Assembly: GCA_902489745.1 (NCBI GenBank)
Contig: CABUBB010000030.1
Coordinates: 1-19,525, forward strand
Source of the DNA: Metaruminococcus_A sp003150405
Lineage (GTDB): Bacteria; Bacillota; Clostridia; Oscillospirales; Ruminococcaceae
Direction of reading: 5' to 3'
Length of the DNA stretch: 19,525 nucleotides
Shown in pieces: positions 1-8,018 of the stretch; position 1 is the stretch's first letter, and each line of letters begins with the position of its first letter. The position numbers and the translations under genes are program-made. The notes under the pieces are model-generated. The model did not search any database. It worked only from the letters and a program-made list of their open reading frames with translations, and was not told the origin of the DNA.

Positions 1-594
1 AATTTCCCAGGTTTTTTCCTGCTTGTCGCGCAGGTCAGCCATATCCGGGCGCGCAAAAAATACAACAAGCCGGTTGTCAACAACGAAACCGCCTGCCTCT
101 GCCGTGGCAATCCGTACGACATGACCATTGAAATTGCCGAGGAATACGGCATTGGCTGGTATTTGTTTGAGCTAATGATCGGTAAGGACGGCTGGAACCG
201 TGCCCACGGCATCGTTTATCCGGACGGAACCATCCGCGACCCTGCTATTATTGCGGCGTTATATGGCTTCTACCGCAAACGGGACGAGGGAATTATTCGT
301 GTGGACGTCAACCAGGAGGATTATGTCACCGAGTTGCTCAAACGCGTCAATATGCTCATGGAGGACACCCGCCGCAATCACCGCGTTGACCACAGCACCG
401 ACGCGGAGGAGGTTTTGGAGCTCTGTGAATACGCCGCAAATATTCTGGAAGCAGGCGAGCTGGTGCCGATGAATTATCCGCCGACGGCAAGGGTTGCCGC
501 TTACCGCAGACAGCCAAATCCGGATGTGGAAGAGCTGAAAGACTGGCTGTTTGAACTGGCTGATACCCTCAAAAAAGCCTGCCGGATTGTCTGA
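1..594 (+). CDS. Probable clan GH-A-like glycoside hydrolase, C-terminal part (5' end outside window)
   Basis: The frame is open from base 1 to a TGA at 592-594, so about 197 residues of C-terminus are visible and the start lies outside the window. The segment KPVVNNETACLCRG (from base 67) followed by GWYLFELMIGKDGW resembles the strand-7 catalytic Glu (codon 85-87) and strand-8 Trp region of a TIM-barrel retaining glycosidase. About 100 mostly helical residues follow, with no family motif I recognise. The internal ATG at 121 has no ribosome binding site and falls in the middle of the barrel-like segment, so I do not treat it as the start. A strong terminator closes the gene at 620-648, so it is the last gene of its unit. 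The glycosidase class is a motif-level inference; the family and substrate cannot be given. Confidence 0.5.
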   Translation, partial: NFPGFFLLVAQVSHIRARKKYNKPVVNNETACLCRGNPYDMTIEIAEEYGIGWYLFELMIGKDGWNRAHGIVYPDGTIRDPAIIAALYGFYRKRDEGIIRVDVNQEDYVTELLKRVNMLMEDTRRNHRVDHSTDAEEVLELCEYAANILEAGELVPMNYPPTARVAAYRRQPNPDVEELKDWLFELADTLKKACRIV

Positions 595-619
595 TAGAAT
601 TGGTAAAGTGTTTTGCTGG

Positions 620-648
620 GCGGCCCCATTGGTTTGGGGCCGCTTTTT
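620..648 (+). terminator. Rho-independent terminator after the glycosidase-like gene
   Basis: An 8-bp perfect GC-rich stem pairs 620-627 with 636-643 around an 8-nt loop and is followed directly by five T residues (644-648). It lies 23 bp after the stop codon of the upstream gene. Confidence 0.9.
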
Positions 649-692
649 GTGACGAAAAAAGGTAAAATTCCAGTGCGTTTTTGGTGTTGGAA

Positions 693-721
693 TTGCTATT
701 TTACCGCAGTTATGCTATGAT
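693..721 (+). promoter_or_regulatory. Putative sigma-A promoter with extended -10 for the aldo/keto reductase gene
   Basis: TTGCTA (693-698) and TATGAT (716-721) are separated by exactly 17 bp. A TG dinucleotide one base upstream of the -10 (713-714) makes it an extended -10. The predicted transcript starts about 45 bp before the ATG at 773. An inverted repeat (661-705) covers the -35 element and could act as an operator. Confidence 0.6.
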
Positions 722-772
722 AATTTTAGCTTGAGCTTTATTTTTTAAACTTTTTCTGAAAGGGTGAATCGC

Positions 773-1927
773 ATGAATTATCGCAATTATGGTAAACTTG
801 GGTATCAGGTCTCTGCGCTCGGTATGGGCTGTATGCGCCTGCCCCGGATTATCACCGAACAAGGCAACGCAATCGTCGACCGTGAAAAGGCTTATGCGCT
901 TCTGCGCTACGCGGCGGAGCATGGGGTCAATTATTTTGACACTGCTTTCGGCTACCACAACACCACCAGTGAAGAGGTGCTGGGGGAGGCGCTCGAGGGT
1001 GGCTACCGGGAAAAGGTGAAAATTGCCACCAAACAGCCGCTCAATGTCATGAAAACGCAGGGGGATATCCGCCGCAACCTGGAAAACACCCTGAAGAAAC
1101 TGCGGACCGATTACATAGACGTTTACCTCATTCACAACATCGGCCCGGCGACCTGGGATGAAATTAAGCGGCGCGAAATCATCAAGGAGTATGAAAAATT
1201 CCGTGACGAGGGTATGATCAAAGCAATTGGTTTCTCCTACCACGGCGTATACTCCACCTTTGAGGACATCATGAACTACTATGACTGGGACATGTGCCAG
1301 GTGCAGCAGAATTTCCTCGACGTGGATCGTGAAGTCACCGAAGAGGCCATTCATCTGGCAGGGCGCAAGGGAACGGCGCTTGTTATTATGGAACCGCTGC
1401 GCGGCGGCGGCCTCATCAGTTCCCCGCCGCCGGTACAGGCTGTGTTCGACGAGTTTCCGGTAAAACGTGAACCGGTGGATTGGGCGTTCCGCCATCTGAT
1501 CAACTATCCGGAGGTGAGTTGTATTCTCAGCGGCATGACCACGCTGGAGCAGCTCAAACAGAACATTGAAATCTTTTCTGCTCCGGACGCTGTTCCAGGT
1601 TGCTTCTCCAACGAGGAGAAGGAACTGATGAAACGGGTGAAGAAGGCGTACGACGGCCTTGTCTCCATCCCGTGCACCGGCTGTGAGTACTGCCTCCCAT
1701 GTCCCAAGGGCGTTAATATTCCGGGTGTCTTCTCCCGTTACAACGATGGTATGGCATTTCAGAATTTTGACCAGCCAAAGCGGAGCTACATGTTCCTCGG
1801 GCGCAACGGCCAGGATGCGACCAACTGTGTTGCCTGCGGCGCCTGTGAGAAAAAATGTCCGCAGCACATTGACATTATCAACCAGCTCAAAGTGGCGCAC
1901 GAAGCCCTCAAAGGCTGGATTGAATAA
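773..1927 (+). CDS. Aldo/keto reductase fused to a C-terminal 4Fe-4S ferredoxin-like domain
   Basis: The protein has 384 residues. ATG 773 is chosen because AAAGGG (759-764) sits 8 bp upstream; an in-frame GTG at 764 overlaps that site. Residues 1 to about 280 form an AKR barrel with the full catalytic tetrad: Asp56 and Tyr61 in FDTAFGYHN, Lys87 in IATKQP and His121 in YLIHNIG. The C-terminus carries two cysteine clusters, CTGCEYCLPCP (Cys301, 304, 307, 310) and CVACGACEKKCP (Cys352, 355, 358, 362), consistent with one or two 4Fe-4S clusters. This AKR-ferredoxin architecture is widespread in anaerobic Firmicutes; the substrate is unknown. The likely role is NAD(P)H- or ferredoxin-linked redox chemistry in the cytoplasm. 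It has its own promoter and terminator, so it is probably monocistronic. Confidence 0.93.
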   Translation: MNYRNYGKLGYQVSALGMGCMRLPRIITEQGNAIVDREKAYALLRYAAEHGVNYFDTAFGYHNTTSEEVLGEALEGGYREKVKIATKQPLNVMKTQGDIRRNLENTLKKLRTDYIDVYLIHNIGPATWDEIKRREIIKEYEKFRDEGMIKAIGFSYHGVYSTFEDIMNYYDWDMCQVQQNFLDVDREVTEEAIHLAGRKGTALVIMEPLRGGGLISSPPPVQAVFDEFPVKREPVDWAFRHLINYPEVSCILSGMTTLEQLKQNIEIFSAPDAVPGCFSNEEKELMKRVKKAYDGLVSIPCTGCEYCLPCPKGVNIPGVFSRYNDGMAFQNFDQPKRSYMFLGRNGQDATNCVACGACEKKCPQHIDIINQLKVAHEALKGWIE

Positions 1928-1937
1928 ATTGCCGTTC

Positions 1938-1969
1938 AACAGCCGGGTGCAGATGCATCCGGCTGTTTT
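1938..1969 (+). terminator. Terminator after the aldo/keto reductase gene
   Basis: A 13-bp stem (1938-1950 with 1955-1967, one G-U pair) closes a 4-nt loop. The stem ends in a short T run (1966-1969) that is shorter than usual. It begins 10 bp after the stop codon. Confidence 0.75.
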
Positions 1970-2017
1970 GCTGCAAAGAGGCACTGCAATTTTACGGATC
2001 ATCTGTTATGATACCGC

Positions 2018-2046
2018 TTGACAACCGGAAAACACCGTGCTAAAAT
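2018..2046 (+). promoter_or_regulatory. Sigma-A promoter of the trp operon
   Basis: A consensus -35 TTGACA (2018-2023) and a TAAAAT -10 (2041-2046) are spaced 17 bp apart. The predicted start near 2053 lies just upstream of the T-box leader, so transcription would enter the leader and then trpE. Confidence 0.88.
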
Positions 2047-2052
2047 AAAGTA

Positions 2053-2337
2053 CAGTTTCATAAACCAAACCGTTGATGTGGAGATAAAAACAGAACGTGC
2101 ACTCACAGAGAGCCCGGGCGGCTGGGAGCCGGGTAGAACGCAGGCTGTTAAATGGACCACGGAGGGCGCGGTCAAAGGTATTTGCCGAGTATTCCGTGAC
2201 GTTTGGCATACGTCAGTTGCCAGGGATATGTCAGTATCCTGCTGAAAGTGTGCGGAGGCTTCCGCAAATCAAGGTGGCACCGCGGGTGTAGAATTTGTAC
2301 CCGTCCTTGACAGTTTTTCTGTCGGGGGCGGTTTTTT
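2053..2337 (+). promoter_or_regulatory. T-box riboswitch leader, tRNA-Trp specific
   Basis: The canonical T-box sequence AAGGTGGCACCGCGGG lies at 2271-2286 and would form the antiterminator by pairing with CCCG/CCTT around 2300-2308. Upstream is a long structured leader with a K-turn-like CAGAGAG region (about 2105-2111) and a GC-rich distal stem I (about 2112-2133). The candidate specifier codon is TGG at 2153-2155, followed by A as is typical, and it reads tryptophan, matching the trp genes downstream. Uncharged tRNA-Trp would stabilise the antiterminator and allow readthrough into trpE. The mechanism is family knowledge; the exact leader start and the specifier loop fold are inferred. Confidence 0.93.
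2301..2337 (+). terminator. Conditional terminator of the trp T-box
   Basis: A 13-bp stem (2301-2313 with 2319-2331, three G-U pairs) closes a TTTTT loop and is followed by six T residues (2332-2337). Its 5' arm overlaps the bases that would close the T-box antiterminator, so the two structures are mutually exclusive. Confidence 0.92.
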
Positions 2338-2388
2338 GTTGCCCATTTCCGGCAGGTGTAAACTCCCGTTTGAGAAAGGGCGGTCGGT

Positions 2389-3864
2389 ATGAAAGTGTTT
2401 CCATCGCTGGAACAGGCAAAGGAGCTTTGTTCACAGAGAAGCTACCGGAACATCCCGGTAAGCTGTGAAATTTATGCAGACAGCATGACGCCAATTCAGG
2501 CCATGCGCATCCTCAAGCATGTAAGTCACCATTGCTATATGCTGGAAAGTGTTGAGGATTCCAAAAAGTGGGGACGTTACACCTTCCTCGGGTTTGATCC
2601 GAAGCTGGAGATTACCTGCCAGAATGGAGTGATGACGGTGAAAAACGGTACGGTCATCACCGAAGAGACAACCAATCCGGGTAAATTTATCCGGAAAGTC
2701 ATTGAGGAAAACAACAGCCCGCGCTTGGCGGAGCTTCCCACCTTTACCGGCGGGTTGGTCGGCTACTTTTCCTACGATTACATCAAATACAGCGAACCTG
2801 GCCTGAAGCTCAGTGCGGCAGATGAGGAATCCTTTAAAGATGTGGATTTAATGCTGTTTGACAAGGTCATTGCCTTTGACAATTTCCGCCAGAAAATTGT
2901 CCTTATCGCCAATGCTGGGACCGATGTGCTTGAGGTGAATTATAATCGTGCGGTGCTGGAACTGGAACAGCTCATCCATCTGCTCCGTACCGGAAAACCG
3001 GCGCCGAATCCCAAGCCGGTTTTGAAAACACCGTTCCAGCCATTGTTTACCAAAAAGGAATACTGCAATATGGTGGAACGGGCAAGACGGTACATTTATG
3101 AAGGCGATATTTTTCAGGTGGTGCTTTCCAACCGGATGGAGGCGGAGCTTGAAGGAAGTTTGTTTGACGCTTACCGTGTATTGCGCACCTCCAATCCGTC
3201 GCCCTATATGTTTTATTTTTCGAGTGACGATATTGAAATTGCAGGTGCTTCACCGGAAACGCTGGTCAAGCTGGAGGACGGCACTTTGCACACCTTTCCG
3301 TTGGCGGGCACCCGTCCGCGCGGCGAAACCGACGAACAGGATATGGCGCTGGAACGCGAGCTGCTTGCAGATGATAAGGAATGCGCCGAGCACAACATGC
3401 TAGTGGATTTGGGCCGCAACGACCTCGGCCGCATGAGCAAAATTGGCACGGTTCAGGTGGAAAAGTATATGTCCATTGAGCGGTTTTCCCATGTGATGCA
3501 TATCGGCTCAACGGTGTCGGGGCAGATCCGGGAGGACAAAGACGCGCTTGACGCGGTATCCGCTGTGCTTCCCGCCGGAACCCTTTCCGGCGCGCCGAAA
3601 ATCCGGGCGTGTGAAATCATTGATGAACTCGAGCAGGTCAAGCGCGGCATTTATGGCGGTGCGATTGGATACATCGATTTCACCGGCAATCTGGATACCT
3701 GCATAGCAATCCGGATTGCGTATGCAAAAAACGGCAAGGTATTTGTCTGCTCAGGTGCAGGCATTGTAGCGGACAGTGTGCCAGAAAACGAATATCAGGA
3801 ATGTCTGAACAAAGCCAAAGCGGTGGTTCGGGCGATTGAGACGGCTGGGGAGGGAATTGACTGA
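2389..3864 (+). CDS. trpE: Anthranilate synthase component I
   Basis: This 491-residue enzyme makes anthranilate from chorismate using ammonia supplied by TrpG. The chorismate-binding domain shows GTRPRGE, LVDLGRNDLGR, LPAGTLSGAPK and GGAIGYIDF. The N-terminal regulatory region has the LES motif (Leu52-Ser54), and NPSPYM is present further on. These correspond to the tryptophan feedback-binding elements known in Salmonella TrpE, so allosteric inhibition is expected. The start ATG follows AAAGGG (2375-2380) by 8 bp. As first gene of the operon it lies directly behind the T-box terminator. Its TGA overlaps the trpG ATG by one base, indicating translational coupling and balanced production of the two subunits. 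The length is normal for the family. Confidence 0.98.
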   Translation: MKVFPSLEQAKELCSQRSYRNIPVSCEIYADSMTPIQAMRILKHVSHHCYMLESVEDSKKWGRYTFLGFDPKLEITCQNGVMTVKNGTVITEETTNPGKFIRKVIEENNSPRLAELPTFTGGLVGYFSYDYIKYSEPGLKLSAADEESFKDVDLMLFDKVIAFDNFRQKIVLIANAGTDVLEVNYNRAVLELEQLIHLLRTGKPAPNPKPVLKTPFQPLFTKKEYCNMVERARRYIYEGDIFQVVLSNRMEAELEGSLFDAYRVLRTSNPSPYMFYFSSDDIEIAGASPETLVKLEDGTLHTFPLAGTRPRGETDEQDMALERELLADDKECAEHNMLVDLGRNDLGRMSKIGTVQVEKYMSIERFSHVMHIGSTVSGQIREDKDALDAVSAVLPAGTLSGAPKIRACEIIDELEQVKRGIYGGAIGYIDFTGNLDTCIAIRIAYAKNGKVFVCSGAGIVADSVPENEYQECLNKAKAVVRAIETAGEGID

Positions 3865-4436
3865 TGGTATTGCTCATCGACAATTATGACAGCTTTTCCT
3901 ATAACCTCTACCAGCTTGTCGGCTCGGTTGAGCCGGATATCCGTGTAATTCGGAACGACGAATACACGGCGGCGGAAATTGCGGCAATGGAGCCGCGGGC
4001 AATCATCCTGTCGCCGGGGCCGGGCAGGCCGGAACATGCAGGCGTTTGTATTGAAGTGGTGCGAACACTTGGGGACAGAATTCCAATTTTAGGCGTCTGC
4101 CTGGGGCATCAGTCCATTTGTGAAGCCTATGGAGCGACTGTGTCTTATGCAAAGCAGCTCATGCACGGAAAAACCTCGCTGGTTTCACTGGATAACGACA
4201 GTAAATTGTTCTATGGTATGCCGCCGCAGATTCAGGCGGCCCGGTACCATTCCCTGGCGGCAGTGCGCAAAACGCTGCCGGAGGTGCTGAAGGTGACGGC
4301 GGAAACCAGGGATGGGGAGATTATGGCGGTGGAGCACCGGGAGTATCCCGTTTACGGGGTACAGTTCCACCCCGAATCCATCCTGACGCCGGACGGCGGT
4401 TCCATCATTCGAAATTTTCTGGGGGTTCAGGCATAA
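3864..4436 (+). CDS. trpG: Anthranilate synthase component II (glutamine amidotransferase)
   Basis: This 190-residue class I glutamine amidotransferase hydrolyses glutamine to deliver ammonia to TrpE. The catalytic triad is visible: Cys79 in GVCLGHQ, and His169 and Glu171 in QFHPES. The N-terminal DNYDSFSYNLYQ and the oxyanion-loop SPGPGRP are typical of TrpG/PabA. The start overlaps the trpE stop as TGATG, and the stop overlaps the trpD start as TAATG. It is a separate subunit rather than a fusion to trpD. Because TrpG-type subunits can also serve folate synthesis (PabA role), dual use is possible but cannot be judged here. Confidence 0.98.
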   Translation: MVLLIDNYDSFSYNLYQLVGSVEPDIRVIRNDEYTAAEIAAMEPRAIILSPGPGRPEHAGVCIEVVRTLGDRIPILGVCLGHQSICEAYGATVSYAKQLMHGKTSLVSLDNDSKLFYGMPPQIQAARYHSLAAVRKTLPEVLKVTAETRDGEIMAVEHREYPVYGVQFHPESILTPDGGSIIRNFLGVQA

Positions 4437-5446
4437 TGATAAGAGAAGCGATTATTGACCTTTCCAAACGGAAGGATTTATCCTATGAAACCGCCGAGGC
4501 GGTCATGAATGAAATTATGAGCGGTGAAGCGTCTGCGGTGCAGATGAGCGCCTACCTTACAGCGTTGAGCCTGAAGGGCGAGACCATTGACGAGATTACC
4601 GCATCGGCTGCGGGAATGCGCCGGCACTGCATCAAGCTACTGCACGACATGGATGTGCTGGAAATTGTCGGCACCGGAGGAGACGGGGCCAATTCCTTTA
4701 ATATTTCTACGACTGCTTCCCTCGTCATTTCGGCGGCGGGCGTGCCGGTTGCGAAACATGGCAACCGTGCGGCGTCGAGCAAATGCGGCGCCGCGGATGT
4801 GCTGGAGGCGCTGGGAGTTAAAATCGATCTGCCGCCGGAAAAGAGCGCGGGCCTGCTCAAAACCATTGGCATCTGCTTTCTGTTTGCGCAGAACTACCAC
4901 ATCGCTATGAAATATGTCGCCCCGGTGCGCCGGGAACTCGGTATCCGAACTATATTTAATATTCTTGGACCACTTGCAAATCCGGCCGGTGCAAACATGG
5001 AAGTGATGGGCGTTTATGACGAGGCGTTGGTGGAACCGCTTGCACGGGTTATGGCAAACCTCGGCGTCAAAAGCGGCATGGTGGTGTTTGGGCAGGACGG
5101 TCTGGACGAAATCTCAATGAGCGCGCCGACGTCAGTTTGCGAGGTTCGGGATGGAGGTTTTCGTTCCTATGTCATCACCCCGGAGCAGTTTGGGCTTGCG
5201 CGCTGCTCCAAAGAGGATTTAGTGGGCGGCACGCCCAAGGAAAATGCAGAAATCACCCGTGCCATCCTCGGTGGAGAAAAAGGGCCGAAGCGCGATGCGG
5301 TGGTGCTCAACGCGGCAGCGGCATTGTACGCGGCGGGAAGGTGCGCAGACTGGGAATCCGCCATTCGATTGGCCCAGGAAACCATTGACAGCGGTAAAGC
5401 GTTGAAACAGCTCGAAGCCTTCATCCGCTGCTCCAATGAGGCGTAA
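4436..5446 (+). CDS. trpD: Anthranilate phosphoribosyltransferase
   Basis: This 336-residue enzyme transfers phosphoribose from PRPP to anthranilate. The glycine-rich PRPP loop GTGGDGANSFNIST starts at residue 79. KHGNRAASSKCGAADVLEALG (from residue 107, anthranilate and Mg-PRPP binding) and RRELGIRTIFNILGPLANP are intact. The length matches the family. The ATG overlaps the last base of trpG. The stop at 5444-5446 overlaps the trpC Shine-Dalgarno, which places trpC under coupled translation. Confidence 0.98.
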   Translation: MIREAIIDLSKRKDLSYETAEAVMNEIMSGEASAVQMSAYLTALSLKGETIDEITASAAGMRRHCIKLLHDMDVLEIVGTGGDGANSFNISTTASLVISAAGVPVAKHGNRAASSKCGAADVLEALGVKIDLPPEKSAGLLKTIGICFLFAQNYHIAMKYVAPVRRELGIRTIFNILGPLANPAGANMEVMGVYDEALVEPLARVMANLGVKSGMVVFGQDGLDEISMSAPTSVCEVRDGGFRSYVITPEQFGLARCSKEDLVGGTPKENAEITRAILGGEKGPKRDAVVLNAAAALYAAGRCADWESAIRLAQETIDSGKALKQLEAFIRCSNEA

Positions 5447-5456
5447 GGAGATTGTT

Positions 5457-6242
5457 ATGATACTGGACGAAATTGCGGCGTGCACCCGTCTGCGGATGGA
5501 AGAACAGAAACAGAGGGTTCCTTTTGCAGAGGTCAAAGCTAGGGCGGAATCGCTGGATGCAAATACCGGCTTCCCATTTGAACGCGCATTAAAACAAGAT
5601 GGGATTTCGTTTATCTGCGAGGTCAAAAAAGCTTCTCCCTCCAAAGGGGTGATTGCTGAGGATTTCCCTTACCTGCAAATTGCGCAGGAGTATGAAGCAG
5701 CGGGGGCATCTGCCATTTCGGTGCTGACCGAACCGTTCTACTTCAAGGGGGAGGACCGTTACCTGAAAGAAATTGCTGCGGCGGTACAAATTCCTATTCT
5801 GCGCAAGGATTTTGTAGTGGATGAATACATGATTTACGAGGCAAAGCTACTCGGCGCTTCGGCAGTGCTGCTCATTTGTGCGATACTGCCGCCGGAATTG
5901 CTGCGGCAGTATCTTGAAACCGCGCACCGGCTTGGCTTGTCTGCGTTGGTAGAAGCGCATACCAAAGAGGAGGTCAGGATGGCTGTTGACGCCGGAGCGC
6001 GGAGCGTCGGGGTCAACAACCGGGATTTGCAGACCTTTCAGGTGGATGTGACGACGAGCATTCGTCTGCGGCAGGAGGTTCCGCATGAGCTCCTATATGT
6101 GTCGGAAAGCGGAATCGCCACGCCGGAGGACGTGGAGACGTTGCGCCGGAACGGCACCGATGCAGTGCTGATTGGAGAAACGCTGATGCGCAGCCTAGAT
6201 AAAAGAGCGATGCTCGATGCGCTGCGGGGAGGTAAACCATGA
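5457..6242 (+). CDS. trpC: Indole-3-glycerol phosphate synthase
   Basis: This 261-residue TIM-barrel enzyme closes the indole ring from CdRP with loss of CO2. ATG 5457 is preferred because AAGGAG (5445-5450) lies 6 bp upstream; an in-frame ATG at 5436 would place that site inside the gene and lacks its own. Catalytic elements are present: Glu55 and Lys57 in FICEVKKASPSKG, the Lys in ILRKDFVVDEY, the Asn in GVNNRDL and the Glu in SESGI. It is a stand-alone TrpC, not the TrpC-TrpF fusion of enterobacteria. Its TGA overlaps the trpF ATG as ATGA. Confidence 0.98.
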   Translation: MILDEIAACTRLRMEEQKQRVPFAEVKARAESLDANTGFPFERALKQDGISFICEVKKASPSKGVIAEDFPYLQIAQEYEAAGASAISVLTEPFYFKGEDRYLKEIAAAVQIPILRKDFVVDEYMIYEAKLLGASAVLLICAILPPELLRQYLETAHRLGLSALVEAHTKEEVRMAVDAGARSVGVNNRDLQTFQVDVTTSIRLRQEVPHELLYVSESGIATPEDVETLRRNGTDAVLIGETLMRSLDKRAMLDALRGGKP

Positions 6243-6841
6243 GCGGGACCAAGGTGAAAATCTGCGGTCTGAGCCGGGAGCAGGATATTGAAGCGGCAAA
6301 CCAGGCAAAACCGGATTATATTGGCTTTGTCTTTGCCGAAAGCCGCCGCCGTGTGACGCCGGAGCAGGCAAAGCGCCTGCGGGAACGGTTGGAACCGGGC
6401 ATTGTTCCGGTCGGGGTTTTTGTCAATGCGCCGGAGAAGGAAATTCTCGCTTTGCTTACAGAAGGGGTCATTGATATTGCTCAACTCCATGGGAATGAGG
6501 ACGAGGCCTTTGTACGGCGCATTCAGGAATACAGCGGAAAACCGGTGATCAAGGCGGTGAAGGTATTGTCGGAGCAGGATGTTTTGCGATGGCGGAATTC
6601 ACAAGCGGATTACCTGCTGCTGGACAGCGGCGCTGGAAGTGGAAAGCAGTTTGACTGGTCGCTGATCCGCCGCTGTGACTGCCCCTTTTTCCTGGCGGGC
6701 GGATTGAACGCCGCAAACGTGGTTCAGGCCATTCGGCAGGTTCAGCCTTATGCGGTGGATTTGAGCAGCGGGGCGGAGACAGACGGGGTCAAAGACCCAG
6801 AAAAAATGGAACGGATTGTAAGGAGTGTACGGGATGAGTAA
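6239..6841 (+). CDS. trpF: Phosphoribosylanthranilate isomerase
   Basis: This 200-residue barrel enzyme carries out the Amadori rearrangement of PRA to CdRP. The motifs KICGLSREQD (catalytic Cys9), GFVFAESRRRV, AQLHGNED, LLLDSGAGSGKQFDW (general acid Asp129) and FLAGGLNAANV are all intact. It starts within the trpC stop (4-nt ATGA overlap). It ends 8 bp after the trpB ATG, so translation of trpC, trpF and trpB is probably coupled. The enzyme acts before TrpC, so gene order does not follow reaction order, as is usual in this operon type. Confidence 0.97.
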   Translation: MSGTKVKICGLSREQDIEAANQAKPDYIGFVFAESRRRVTPEQAKRLRERLEPGIVPVGVFVNAPEKEILALLTEGVIDIAQLHGNEDEAFVRRIQEYSGKPVIKAVKVLSEQDVLRWRNSQADYLLLDSGAGSGKQFDWSLIRRCDCPFFLAGGLNAANVVQAIRQVQPYAVDLSSGAETDGVKDPEKMERIVRSVRDE

Positions 6842-8018
6842 AGGAAGATATGGGGTACATGGCGGGCAGTATGCCGCTGAAACACTCATGAATGAACTGA
6901 TCCACCTGGAAGAACAGTATGAGTATTATAAGAATAACCCGGAGTTTCAGCAGGAACTGGCGGAATTGCTGCGCGAATATGCCGGTCGGCCGTCGCTACT
7001 TTATTATGCGGAAAAGATGACCAAGGACTTAGACGGCGCGAAAATCTATTTGAAGCGGGAGGACTTGAATCACACCGGTTCCCATAAAATTAATAACGTG
7101 CTCGGACAGGCTCTGCTTGCCAAAAAAATGGGCAAGACCCGTCTGATTGCCGAAACCGGCGCGGGTCAGCACGGCGTCGCTACGGCGACCGCCGCGGCCC
7201 TGTTCGGCATGGAGTGCGAAATCTTTATGGGCAAAGAAGACACCGAACGGCAGGCGCTCAACGTTTACCGAATGGAGCTTTTGGGCGCGAAGGTTCACCC
7301 GGTTACCAGCGGCACCATGACTTTGAAGGACGCGGTCAACGAAACCATGCGGGAATGGACCAACCGGGTTTATGATACTCATTATGTCCTCGGTTCGGTG
7401 ATGGGGCCGCATCCGTTCCCGATGATTGTGCGGGACTTTCAGAGTGTCATCAGCAAAGAGGCGCGTGCGCAGATTCTTGAGAAAGAAGGAAAGCTCCCGG
7501 CGGCAGTAGTCGCCTGTGTGGGCGGCGGAAGCAATGCAATGGGGGCTTTTTACAATTTTATTCCGGATGAAGGTGTGCGGCTGATTGGCTGCGAGGCCGC
7601 CGGCAAGGGAATTGATACCGACAAGCATGCGGCGACCATTGCCAAAGGGACGCTGGGAGTGTTCCACGGCATGAAATCCTATTTCTGCCAGGATGAAAAC
7701 GGCCAGATCGCTCCGGTTTATTCCATTTCTGCCGGACTTGATTATCCCGGCATTGGGCCGGAGCACGCTTATCTGCACGACACGGGCCGTGCAGAGTATG
7801 TTCCAATCACCGACGATGAAGCAGTGGATGCCTTTGAATACCTTGCACGGACCGAGGGCATCATCTGCGCCATTGAGAGCGCGCATGCAGTGGCACAGGC
7901 GCGTAAGATTGCAGGAAGTATGAGCAAAGATCAAAGTATCATCATCTGCCTTTCGGGCAGGGGAGACAAGGACGTTGCGGCAATCGCACGGTACAGAGGG
8001 GTGGACATCCATGAGTAA
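6834..8018 (+). CDS. trpB: Tryptophan synthase beta subunit
   Basis: This 394-residue PLP enzyme condenses indole with serine. The PLP lysine is Lys85 in HTGSHKINN. The catalytic Glu107 is in IAETGAGQHG, and the phosphate-binding loop is GGGSNA. Spacing and sequence match classic TrpB1 rather than TrpB2. ATG 6834 is chosen because AAGGAG (6820-6825) lies 8 bp upstream; an in-frame GTG at 6825 overlaps that site. The gene overlaps both trpF upstream and trpA downstream by 8 bp, supporting coupled synthesis of the alpha2beta2 complex partners. Confidence 0.98.
   Translation: MSKGRYGVHGGQYAAETLMNELIHLEEQYEYYKNNPEFQQELAELLREYAGRPSLLYYAEKMTKDLDGAKIYLKREDLNHTGSHKINNVLGQALLAKKMGKTRLIAETGAGQHGVATATAAALFGMECEIFMGKEDTERQALNVYRMELLGAKVHPVTSGTMTLKDAVNETMREWTNRVYDTHYVLGSVMGPHPFPMIVRDFQSVISKEARAQILEKEGKLPAAVVACVGGGSNAMGAFYNFIPDEGVRLIGCEAAGKGIDTDKHAATIAKGTLGVFHGMKSYFCQDENGQIAPVYSISAGLDYPGIGPEHAYLHDTGRAEYVPITDDEAVDAFEYLARTEGIICAIESAHAVAQARKIAGSMSKDQSIIICLSGRGDKDVAAIARYRGVDIHE

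Noticed and set aside
710..2002. A 430-codon open frame on the minus strand opposite the aldo/keto reductase gene
   Set aside because: The plus strand encodes a complete enzyme with intact catalytic and Fe-S motifs, a ribosome binding site, promoter and terminator. The minus frame has no recognisable domain and is explained by codon bias.
2018..2245. Short open frames across the trp leader
   Set aside because: They fall inside the T-box structure and lack convincing ribosome binding sites; control here is through the T-box, not a leader peptide.
7029..8012. A 327-codon open frame on the minus strand opposite trpB
   Set aside because: It is a shadow of trpB, whose catalytic residues are intact. 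The antisense translation has no motif and no start signal of note.
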